A stretch of DNA of 41,279 nt from CAYVKM01 sp964452045 (lineage in GTDB: Bacteria > Calditrichota > Calditrichia > RBG-13-44-9): positions 1 through 41,279 of the forward strand of contig CAYVKM010000024.1 in the NCBI GenBank assembly GCA_964452045.1. The letters are read 5' to 3'. This document shows positions 34,811 through 41,279 of the stretch, piece after piece (the stretch's first letter is position 1; each line of letters starts with the position of its first letter). A model generated the notes under the pieces. That model was not told where the DNA came from, made no database searches, and worked only from the letters and a program-made list of their open reading frames with translations. The translations under genes were made by a program, and so were the position numbers.

Positions 34811-34840
34811 TTTTTTGTAAAAATTATTAGAAAGTAAATT

Positions 34841-36064
34841 TTGAATATTCAACATCAAAAAATCGATCTCGTTCTGCTTATTTCTGTTTTGGGTCTACTG
34901 GTAATGGGTTTGCTGGCACTTTATTCCTCCTCCAGTACCGTGATTACCGAAGGTTATGGAACCAACTATTTTTTCAAACAATTGGTCTGGATTGGTATTG
35001 GGTTGGCGATCATGACCATTATTATTTTCCTGCCTAATAAGTTGATCTATGAATCCGCTTATATTTTGTATGGCATTAGTCTCTTCCTGCTAGTGGTAGT
35101 GGTCTTTTTTGGCAGCGTTGGGCAGGGGGCGGAAAGGTGGTTAAGGTTGGGACCCTTGTATATTCAACCATCTGAAATAGCCAAGTTAACCACTATACTT
35201 GCTGTCGCGCGGTTTATTTCTCAAGACAAAATAAATTTGAATTCCATCAAAGATTTTATGATTGCCAGCTCATTTATTCTGGTACCTTTTATCTTTATTG
35301 TTCGCCAACCGGATTTAGGTACGGCGATGGTTTTTGGAGCAATTGCGCTTCCCATGTTTTATTGGGCGGGATTAAAAGGAAGCAATGTATTGTTGATTCT
35401 CATGCCATTTTTTATTATGCTGGCTTCATTTCAATTCTATGCTTTTTTAATATTGATGATTATTCTCGTTTTATATCTGGCATATTCCCGAAAATCAAAA
35501 ACAGTCTCGATCGTCAATTTTCTGGCTAATATTTCCATGGGATTATTGACGCCGGTGTTGTGGAATCACTTAAAAGAATACCAACGCAACCGGATTAAGA
35601 TTTTTTTAAATCCGGAGGCTGATCCCAAGGGGGCAGGTTATCAAATTATCCAATCGAAAGTGGCCATCGGTTCCGGTGGATTTACCGGTAAGGGATTTTT
35701 ACAAGGTTCTCAGACCCAGCTTCGGTTCCTGCCTGAGCAGCATACCGATTTTATTTTTGCGGTTATCGGAGAGGAGTTTGGATTTATCGGGGTCGTGATC
35801 GGTCTTGTATTCTTCTTTGTTTTTCTGATGCGGGGGATTTTTATTGCTACGATTGTTAAAAGTCGGTTCAACAGTATTGTGGCGGTAGGAATTGTTACAG
35901 TTATCGCTTTTCATGTGGTGGTCAATATTGGTATGACCATCGGATTGTTTCCGGTCACCGGTTTACCTCTGCCATTTCTGAGTTATGGTGGCTCGGCGCT
36001 TTTGACAAATATGGTAATGGCCGGGATATTATTAAATTTCTATAAAAACAGATATGAATATTAA
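34841..36064 (+). CDS. rodA: peptidoglycan glycosyltransferase RodA (SEDS family)
   Basis: The 407-aa protein has about ten helices and SEDS-family sequence: LYSSSSTV, the conserved IQPSEIAKLTTI block, RQPDLGTAMVF (catalytic Asp region), GAGYQIIQSKVAIGSGGFTGKG and the C-terminal PVTGLPLPFLSYGGSALL. It polymerises lipid II together with PBP2. The start is TTG 34841, 30 bases after the mrdA stop. It completes the mreBCD-mrdA-rodA elongasome operon. Confidence 0.97.
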   Translation: MNIQHQKIDLVLLISVLGLLVMGLLALYSSSSTVITEGYGTNYFFKQLVWIGIGLAIMTIIIFLPNKLIYESAYILYGISLFLLVVVVFFGSVGQGAERWLRLGPLYIQPSEIAKLTTILAVARFISQDKINLNSIKDFMIASSFILVPFIFIVRQPDLGTAMVFGAIALPMFYWAGLKGSNVLLILMPFFIMLASFQFYAFLILMIILVLYLAYSRKSKTVSIVNFLANISMGLLTPVLWNHLKEYQRNRIKIFLNPEADPKGAGYQIIQSKVAIGSGGFTGKGFLQGSQTQLRFLPEQHTDFIFAVIGEEFGFIGVVIGLVFFFVFLMRGIFIATIVKSRFNSIVAVGIVTVIAFHVVVNIGMTIGLFPVTGLPLPFLSYGGSALLTNMVMAGILLNFYKNRYEY

Positions 36065-36078
36065 TTTGGAGATTATAT

Positions 36079-36882
36079 ATGCATCCTGAATTATTTCGAA
36101 TCGGTCCCTTTGCCGTGCACAGCTACGGTGTGATGCTGGCAATCTCATTTATTGTCGGGATCTATGTTGCGGTAAAAAAAGCTGAAAAAAGAGGAATAAA
36201 AGGCGAAGAAATTGTAAATCTCGGATTTATCATCATTATTGCTTCGATCATTGGGGCTCGATTATTTTACGTACTTTTCCATATGAGTGAGTTCAGGGGA
36301 CGGTGGTTATATGCCTTTTGGCCGGTTCAGGAGGATGGAACAATCGGACTTGGTGGTTTAATATTACTCGGAGGTTTTATCCTCTCCTTTATTTCCGCTG
36401 CTGTTTATATGTGGTACAAGAAATTAAATTTTTGGAAAATTGCGGACAGCATGGCGCCTGCTATTGCATTAGGTGTCTTCTTCACCCGTATTGGATGTTA
36501 TCTAAACGGATGTTGTTTTGGACAGGCTTGTTCAGAACCCTGGGGAGTGGTTTTCCCTCCCAACAGCCCGGCAGGTTCAATTATGGGGGAAATTAATATT
36601 CATCCCACTCAGTTATATTCATCTCTCTATGGATTAATTATTTTTGGTATCCTGATGTGGCTCGATGCCCGGAGAAAATTTGATGGAGAGATAATCGGCA
36701 TATTTTTAATTTTATATGGGATTTCCAGATTTATTGTCGATTTTTACCGATACTATGAGAGTCAGATGTTTTTGATAGATGGATTACAATTTAATCAGAT
36801 TGTAAGTTTGCTGCTAGTCTTGATTGGAATCGGGATGCTTATTTATCGCATGATCATTCTTCGGAATGTAAAGCAGGCATAA
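36079..36882 (+). CDS. lgt: prolipoprotein diacylglyceryl transferase
   Basis: The 267-aa protein has seven hydrophobic helices. The N-terminal block AVHSYGVMLAISFIVGI includes the conserved His, and the Lgt signature RIGCYLNGCCFGQ is at about 138-150, followed by HPTQLYSSLYG. It transfers diacylglycerol to the lipobox Cys of prolipoproteins. Several probable substrates (185, 5491, 36952) are in this window. GGAG (36068-36071) precedes the ATG, 14 bases after rodA. Confidence 0.95.
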   Translation: MHPELFRIGPFAVHSYGVMLAISFIVGIYVAVKKAEKRGIKGEEIVNLGFIIIIASIIGARLFYVLFHMSEFRGRWLYAFWPVQEDGTIGLGGLILLGGFILSFISAAVYMWYKKLNFWKIADSMAPAIALGVFFTRIGCYLNGCCFGQACSEPWGVVFPPNSPAGSIMGEINIHPTQLYSSLYGLIIFGILMWLDARRKFDGEIIGIFLILYGISRFIVDFYRYYESQMFLIDGLQFNQIVSLLLVLIGIGMLIYRMIILRNVKQA

Positions 36883-36894
36883 GCCAACAAAGAC

Positions 36895-36923
36895 TTGACT
36901 ATATTAGGTTTAATGAATATATT
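36895..36923 (+). promoter_or_regulatory. promoter of the YbgF-like lipoprotein gene
   Basis: TTGACT (36895-36900) and TATATT (36918-36923) are exactly 17 bases apart, 28 bases before the ATG. Both match consensus at five of six positions. Confidence 0.65.
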
Positions 36924-36951
36924 TTATTGTAATTAAGACAGGAGCTTTTTA

Positions 36952-37851
36952 ATGAAAAAGTACATACACCTGATTTTGATAATTTTACTTGGTGCTTTTT
37001 TGGTGTTTTGGACTGGGTGCGGTTCCAGCCGAAAAACTATGAATGAAGGAGAATCATCCACCAGTGGGCAAAACTCGCAGGATGATTATGATGAGATTGA
37101 AAAACTTTTAGGTATCAGCCGGGATGATAAAAAGTCCGAACAACCGGCCCAGAAACCTGCGGAAAAAAGTACCTCACAGACGAAAAGCAATGATGATCTG
37201 ATTACTTTGTTAGAGGTAAATGAAGGTAAACAGAAAGAAACACCTGCAGAAACAGGTACATCTACTGAGGATAAAAGAGTTGCCCGTTTACAGGCCGATG
37301 TGGAAAGTTTGCGGAAAGATTTAAAGAAAAAAGACATGGAAATCGCAGACTTGAAAACCCAGTTAATGTTGGCTCAGGAAAGTGCTAAAAAACAACCCGT
37401 TACCCAAACTCAACCTGTAACCAGTTATTATCAGCAACCGGCAACCTCTTCGCCTCAACCTTCTACTCAGCCTGTTTCTTCCAGCGATTATGGCTATCGC
37501 TACCAAGAAGCATTGGATACCTATCACCAGCATGAATATCAGCAAGCCCTCTCACAATTTGAGCAACTCCTGGCATCCGATATGAATAACGATTTATCGG
37601 ATAATGCCCAATACTGGATCGGCGAATGCTATTATGCCCTGGGAAGATACCAGGAAGCAATAATGGCTTTCGAAAAAGTGTTTACCTTCCGCTACTCAAA
37701 TAAGAATGATTATGCGCAATTTAAAATTGGTCAGTCCTATTTTAAATTGGGAGATAAGGAAAGAGCGAATCAGGAATTTCAGCAACTGATCGATACTTAT
37801 CCGGATTCGGAGTTGGTCCCGCGAGCCAGAGACTATCTTGCTAAATTTTAA
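36952..37851 (+). CDS. YbgF/CpoB-like lipoprotein with coiled coil and TPR domain
   Basis: The 299-aa protein has a signal peptide and probable lipidated Cys23 (W-T-G-C; Trp at -3 is unusual). Then come a low-complexity linker with two acidic-hydrophobic segments (DDYDEIEKLLGI, DDLITLLEV), a coiled coil (about 104-140, VARLQADVESLRKDLKKKDM) and three TPR-like repeats (about 175-299). The layout, coiled coil then TPR, resembles CpoB/YbgF of the Tol-Pal system, or BamD-like lipoproteins. No tol genes are nearby. It has its own promoter and terminator. I am confident in domain layout, less in the cellular role. Confidence 0.8.
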   Translation: MKKYIHLILIILLGAFLVFWTGCGSSRKTMNEGESSTSGQNSQDDYDEIEKLLGISRDDKKSEQPAQKPAEKSTSQTKSNDDLITLLEVNEGKQKETPAETGTSTEDKRVARLQADVESLRKDLKKKDMEIADLKTQLMLAQESAKKQPVTQTQPVTSYYQQPATSSPQPSTQPVSSSDYGYRYQEALDTYHQHEYQQALSQFEQLLASDMNNDLSDNAQYWIGECYYALGRYQEAIMAFEKVFTFRYSNKNDYAQFKIGQSYFKLGDKERANQEFQQLIDTYPDSELVPRARDYLAKF

Positions 37852-37868
37852 TTGAATTTTACCATGAG

Positions 37869-37898
37869 AAGGGGAATGTGTTAAACATTCCCTTTTTT
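37869..37898 (+). terminator. terminator between convergent genes
   Basis: GGGAATGT (37872-37879) pairs with ACATTCCC (37885-37892) around a 5-base loop, with A-T and G-T extension, and is followed by six T. It ends the YbgF-like gene and abuts the stop of the convergent minus-strand gene. Confidence 0.85.
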
Positions 37899-38526
37899 AT
37901 TGCTTTATATCTTGCTGCCTGTTCAACCAGTATTTAACATATGCGCAGATGGAATCCAAATGGGCAATGGTTATTTGGTACTTTGCAGCAATTTTTTGAC
38001 GGGATTCGATATTGGTTAGGGTTAGCCCCTCCTGAATAATGGTATCAATAAAATCATCATAAATTTCAAAGTCCTTTTCGGTTGGTTTAATATCGGGAAA
38101 CTGAGTTGGACGCCAGTCTTTCAGATCCCATCGAAATCCCTTCCCGGGATCATAGACCGCCCCGGTTTTAGAAGTGGCACCGACCTGGTCTGTCTCTTTA
38201 AAAACATAAATATAGGTCTTTTTTGTAGGAGGAAATCTTTCATCAGGAATCACCGCCTTTTTTATCTGAAAAACTAACTCGCTGGATTTCATCCAGGGCG
38301 GCACTTTAATCTTCAGAACATCATGATCTCCATAAAACATCATGCCTACAATGGAGTATTGGATTGACAGACTGTCCTCTGACTGAGCCTCAACAGGTGA
38401 TCTGAAACAAAAAATAATCGTAAGCGGAATAAGAATCTTTATTACGGTATAAAGATGAGAGTTTTGATTCTGAATTTCTGTAAATGCCTGGTAAAAGCTA
38501 AAATTCTTTACTAATATATGACGCAT
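37897..38526 (-). CDS. secreted or membrane-anchored protein of unknown function
   Basis: The product (about 209 aa) has a hydrophobic segment at about residues 28-44 ending SPVEAQ, which reads like a signal peptide with an unusually long n-region. The mature part contains WMKSSELVFQIKKAV, TKKTYIYVFKETDQVG and a helical C-terminus (IAAKYQITIAHLDSICAYVKYWL). No family is recognised. Two starts are possible: TTG 38535 or ATG 38526; I prefer ATG. A true start nearer the hydrophobic segment is not available as ATG/GTG/TTG. It is convergent with the YbgF-like gene and divergent from the acylase gene, with a dyad between. Confidence 0.65.
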   Translation of the reverse strand: MRHILVKNFSFYQAFTEIQNQNSHLYTVIKILIPLTIIFCFRSPVEAQSEDSLSIQYSIVGMMFYGDHDVLKIKVPPWMKSSELVFQIKKAVIPDERFPPTKKTYIYVFKETDQVGATSKTGAVYDPGKGFRWDLKDWRPTQFPDIKPTEKDFEIYDDFIDTIIQEGLTLTNIESRQKIAAKYQITIAHLDSICAYVKYWLNRQQDIKQ

Positions 38527-38539
38527 CTGAATCAATTAA

Positions 38540-38556
38540 ACCTGTTTATTTCAGGT
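38540..38556. promoter_or_regulatory. operator-like dyad between divergent genes
   Basis: ACCTG (38540-38544) and CAGGT (38552-38556) form a perfect 5-bp inverted repeat with a 7-base spacer. It lies in the 82-base gap between the unknown secreted protein and the acylase gene, where it could control both. Confidence 0.3.
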
Positions 38557-38608
38557 ATTAATGTATAAATGTAATCACTTTTAGTTTGCAACAAAAGGTA
38601 ACTTATTG

Positions 38609-40984
38609 ATGAAAGCAAAAATTTTTCTGGGAATACTCTTGGTTCTGGCGTTTATACTTATCTCTTTCGGGATCTTTGTGTTTATCCAGGTGCAGGAAAT
38701 GAAACCCGATTATCAGGGGAAATATAAGGTTGAAGGAATTTCCAATCCGGTAAGTATTACATGGGATAGTCTTGGAGTTATTCATGTTAGCGGAAAAAAA
38801 GATGAAGATGTGATACTTGCATCCGGATATGCCGCTGCTCACGAACGGTTATGGCAAATGGAAATGACCAGAAGGGTAGCCAAAGGACAATTATCAGAAA
38901 TCTTTGGGGAACCCACCATTAGCATCGACAAATTATTCAGGACGATTGGCCTTGATTCGCTGGCAAATTTTCAGTATAAAAATCTTTCCGATGAGTCAAA
39001 AATCTGGTTAGAAAATTATGTCAGGGGAATAAATGCTTATCTTGATCAGATAGGAAATAATTTACCGTTGGAATTTATTTTAGTGGGTATAAAACCAGAT
39101 GTCTGGACACCCCAGGATTGTCTGCTGCAAAACGGTCTGATGGGCTGGTTTCTCAATTTTAATTGGAAAGCAGATCTGCTGTATTGGGCGCTTTATTCCA
39201 AACTGCCAAGTGAGAAATTTAAAGAGATTTGGCCCAGATCTGAGAATTACCCGACAATTGCCAAAAATCCGGGAGTTCAACAGCTGGTTGCTAATCTGAC
39301 ATGTCTCACAACCAGAATCTCAGAATATCTTAATTTTGATCCTTTGGTCAGGGGGAGTAATAATTGGGTATTAAGTCCGCAGAAAACCAAACTGGGACAT
39401 GGAATGTTAGCGAACGACCCTCATTTGATGCTGCAAATACCTTCTCTCTGGATTGAGATGCAACTGAAATCAGCGCAGATGAATGTGGCGGGTTTTTCAT
39501 TTCCGGGGACTCCAGGCATAATTATAGGTCGTAATGAATCCATTGCCTGGGGTGTAACCAATGGAATGGTCGACGATTGCGACTATTTTGTTGAAAAGAT
39601 TGATACTCTGGAAAAATTTTACTGGAGAGATGAACAGAAAATTCCGCTTGAGATCAGAGATGTGGTCATTAAGATCAAAAATGAACCGGATTTATTGTAT
39701 ACTATTTATGGCACAAATAATGGACCTATTCTAAATACGGCTTTTGCCGGAATTAAATCTGATGTTTCTCTTTCGATAAAGTGGACTGCCTGGGAACCTT
39801 CGGACGAAATGCTTTGTTTTATCAGGTTAGCTAAAGCCAAAAATTGGAAGGATTTCGAGCGAGCTTTAAGGACTTTTTCGTTTCCAGCACAAAATTTTGT
39901 TTATGCAGACAAAGCTGGAGATATTGGCTACAGATTGGGTGGTAAAATACCACTTCGTTCATACCAGGGAAGCATACTGCCACAGGATGGGACATCCAGT
40001 AAAAATAAATGGGTAAACTGGGTACCGTTTGAAAAGATGCCGCTCTTAAAGAACCCGGCGAAAGGCTGGATAGCCACTGCCAATAATCCGGTAATGAAAA
40101 ATTGTCCTTATTATGTTTCCGAATTCTGGGAACCGGATTATCGCATCAGACGCATTGAACAATTACTGAGCGAATCGGATAAACTGGATTTAGAGGACAT
40201 GCGGGAAATTCAATTTGATTCCAAAAGTATGCTGGTAAACGATCTGACTCCTATCATTTTAACCGAGTTAGAGTTTTATGATCCCCGGGACGATGGGGAA
40301 GAAAACATTCTTCTGCTTCTGAAAAATTGGCATTATGAAATGTCCACTGGGTCGATACCTGCTTCAGTATATGAAGCCACACAATATTTTCTTATTAAAA
40401 ACATATTTCAGGATGAGATGGGTGATGAACTCTTTAAAGTATTTGTTGATCTTCCAAATTTTTATCTTCGGATATTTGCCCAAGTTTTCCAGAACAAAGA
40501 TTCTTACTGGTCCGATGATATTAAAACAGACAGTGTGGAAACCCGAAATGAAATTGTTGTCAGAAGTTTTCAAAATGCCATTGATTTTTTGAGAAACAAT
40601 TACCAGAATAAAATGGAAAATTGGGAATGGGGAATGGTTCATACCTTGGAATTGGAACACGTATTGGGAAAAACGGCGTTAACCCGTCGTTTATTTAACC
40701 GCGGTCCTTACCCGGCACCTGGGAATGGTTCGACCATTGATGTGGGAACCTATCCCTTTTTAAAACCTTTTCACATGTCTGCTGGCCCATCGCTTAGGTT
40801 TGTTATGGATTGGGCCTCGCCGGAAAATTATCAGAGCATCATTCCGGGTGGTACCAGCGGTAATTTTTTAAGTAAATTTTATGATAACCAAAATTCTTTT
40901 TGGTTAAAAGGAGAGCTGAAAAAGGTGTCACTAACTCCAGTCCAAAGTGATCTTGAAATTCAATTAATTCCAGGTAAAAATTAA
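38609..40984 (+). CDS. penicillin acylase-family N-terminal nucleophile hydrolase
   Basis: The 791-aa protein (from ATG 38609; AAGG upstream at 38596-38599) has an N-terminal hydrophobic anchor (about 5-27). The chain A part contains ASGYAAAHERLWQMEMTRR, typical of the family. Autoprocessing is expected before Ser250 in VRG-SNNWVLSP, making Ser250 the nucleophile. Chain B includes DPHL, PGTPGIIIGRNESIAWGVT and a late PGGTSGNF. The family cleaves amide bonds of beta-lactams, acyl-homoserine lactones or other acylated amines. The substrate is not deducible. The predicted location is periplasmic. Confidence 0.92.
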   Translation: MKAKIFLGILLVLAFILISFGIFVFIQVQEMKPDYQGKYKVEGISNPVSITWDSLGVIHVSGKKDEDVILASGYAAAHERLWQMEMTRRVAKGQLSEIFGEPTISIDKLFRTIGLDSLANFQYKNLSDESKIWLENYVRGINAYLDQIGNNLPLEFILVGIKPDVWTPQDCLLQNGLMGWFLNFNWKADLLYWALYSKLPSEKFKEIWPRSENYPTIAKNPGVQQLVANLTCLTTRISEYLNFDPLVRGSNNWVLSPQKTKLGHGMLANDPHLMLQIPSLWIEMQLKSAQMNVAGFSFPGTPGIIIGRNESIAWGVTNGMVDDCDYFVEKIDTLEKFYWRDEQKIPLEIRDVVIKIKNEPDLLYTIYGTNNGPILNTAFAGIKSDVSLSIKWTAWEPSDEMLCFIRLAKAKNWKDFERALRTFSFPAQNFVYADKAGDIGYRLGGKIPLRSYQGSILPQDGTSSKNKWVNWVPFEKMPLLKNPAKGWIATANNPVMKNCPYYVSEFWEPDYRIRRIEQLLSESDKLDLEDMREIQFDSKSMLVNDLTPIILTELEFYDPRDDGEENILLLLKNWHYEMSTGSIPASVYEATQYFLIKNIFQDEMGDELFKVFVDLPNFYLRIFAQVFQNKDSYWSDDIKTDSVETRNEIVVRSFQNAIDFLRNNYQNKMENWEWGMVHTLELEHVLGKTALTRRLFNRGPYPAPGNGSTIDVGTYPFLKPFHMSAGPSLRFVMDWASPENYQSIIPGGTSGNFLSKFYDNQNSFWLKGELKKVSLTPVQSDLEIQLIPGKN

Positions 40985-40996
40985 AAGAAAATTGTA

Positions 40997-41025
40997 TTGA
41001 CACACAGGATTTTTTCTTCTATATT
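40997..41025 (+). promoter_or_regulatory. rRNA operon promoter P1
   Basis: TTGACA (40997-41002) and TATATT (41020-41025) are exactly 17 bases apart. The discriminator after the -10 box is GC-rich (GTGCGCCGC), as in stringently controlled rRNA promoters. It overlaps the end of the acylase region by about 13 bases downstream of its stop. Confidence 0.75.
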
Positions 41026-41073
41026 GTGCGCCGCTTTTGTTGACCTTTTTGAATCTTTTTCAAAATTAGGATG

Positions 41074-41102
41074 TTGACAAAATAAGGTTTTTTTCTTAAT
41101 TT
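41074..41102 (+). promoter_or_regulatory. rRNA operon promoter P2
   Basis: TTGACA (41074-41079) is followed 17 bases later by TAATTT (41097-41102), a weak -10, and then a GC-rich segment (ACGACGCG). The organisation (TTGACA, T-run, CTT, -10, GC-rich discriminator) repeats that of P1, supporting a tandem pair. A third TTGACC (41040-41045) has no good -10. Confidence 0.5.
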
Positions 41103-41108
41103 TTACGA

Positions 41109-41122
41109 CGCGTTAGAACGCG
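41109..41122 (+). promoter_or_regulatory. rRNA leader hairpin
   Basis: CGCGT (41109-41113) pairs with ACGCG (41118-41122) around TAGA. It lies between the promoters and the 16S gene, in the transcribed leader or at the P2 start. Its role (processing or antitermination) is not known. Confidence 0.4.
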
Positions 41123-41224
41123 CATGGTCTAGAGACATAATACTTTTTACTTTAATTAGAGAGAGTCTAATAGGGTAAGAGGGGATAGTGCAGAAGAGGC
41201 GAGCGTTTTTTACGAGAATAGAGG

Positions 41225-41279
41225 ACAACGGAGAGTTTGATCCTGGCTCAGGACGAACGCTGGCGGCGTGCTTAACACA
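41225..41279 (+). rRNA. rrs: 16S ribosomal RNA, 5' end (truncated by the window)
   Basis: The universal sequence AGAGTTTGATCCTGGCTCAG starts at 41232, which corresponds to E. coli 16S position 8, so the gene begins near 41225. It is followed by the conserved GACGAACGCTGGCGGCGTGC. Only about 55 bases are present, too few for phylogenetic placement. Confidence 0.97.

Noticed and set aside
41120..41224. boxA antitermination signal before 16S rRNA
   Set aside because: No stretch close enough to the TGCTCTTTAACA-type consensus was found; the T/A-rich segment near 41150 is too loose a match.

Overview
The window is about 41 kb of a moderately AT-rich bacterial chromosome with ordinary, tightly packed genes. 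It suggests a Gram-negative anaerobe of the Fibrobacterota-Chlorobiota-Bacteroidota (FCB) superphylum, possibly Calditrichota or a neighbouring candidate phylum. The evidence is a TonB-dependent receptor with an N-terminal carboxypeptidase-regulatory domain, a PorV/PorQ-family barrel, an ExbB-ExbD-ExbD-TonB set, lipoboxes, and a single-chain pyruvate:ferredoxin oxidoreductase. The phylum is an inference; the only rRNA present is the first ~55 bases of a 16S gene at the right edge.

Layout. (1) 185-6621: a four-gene outer-membrane cassette on the + strand (lipoprotein, TonB-dependent receptor, PorV-like barrel, NHL-repeat lipoprotein). (2) 6946-12811: an amino-acid permease; then on the - strand a cold-shock protein with its own promoter, structured leader and terminator, and an aldehyde dehydrogenase; then a NatAB-type ABC exporter. 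(3) 13212-17874: nifJ followed by a dihydroorotate-dehydrogenase-like flavoprotein that lacks the usual catalytic base. (4) 18028-22796: an Atg22/UMF1-type MFS transporter, a membrane-anchored gluzincin peptidase, a pyruvoyl-dependent arginine decarboxylase, a possible 36-aa ORF and a C-terminal processing protease. (5) 22921-26993: ExbB, two ExbDs, two tandem TonB paralogues and a GlmU-like nucleotidyltransferase. (6) 27100-37851: LD-carboxypeptidase, purN-purH, then mreB-mreC-mreD-mrdA-rodA (the elongasome), lgt and a YbgF-like lipoprotein. (7) 37897-40984: an unrecognised secreted protein on the - strand, divergent from a penicillin-acylase-family hydrolase. (8) 40985-41279: tandem rRNA promoters, a leader and the start of 16S rRNA.

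How the genes work together. Much of the window serves the cell envelope: TonB energisation (5) could power receptors such as that in (1), region (6) builds the lateral wall and lipidates lipoproteins (several lipoproteins are encoded here), and the proteases and acylase act in the periplasm. Region (3) points to ferredoxin-linked pyruvate metabolism.

The best candidates for something undescribed are: the receptor/PorV/two-lipoprotein cassette; the cold-shock leader whose two interleaved inverted repeats form a potential pseudoknot starting at the predicted transcription start; the tandem TonB pair that shares a linker signature; and the DHOD-like partner of nifJ without a catalytic base. No CRISPR array, insertion sequence, prophage or tRNA was seen.
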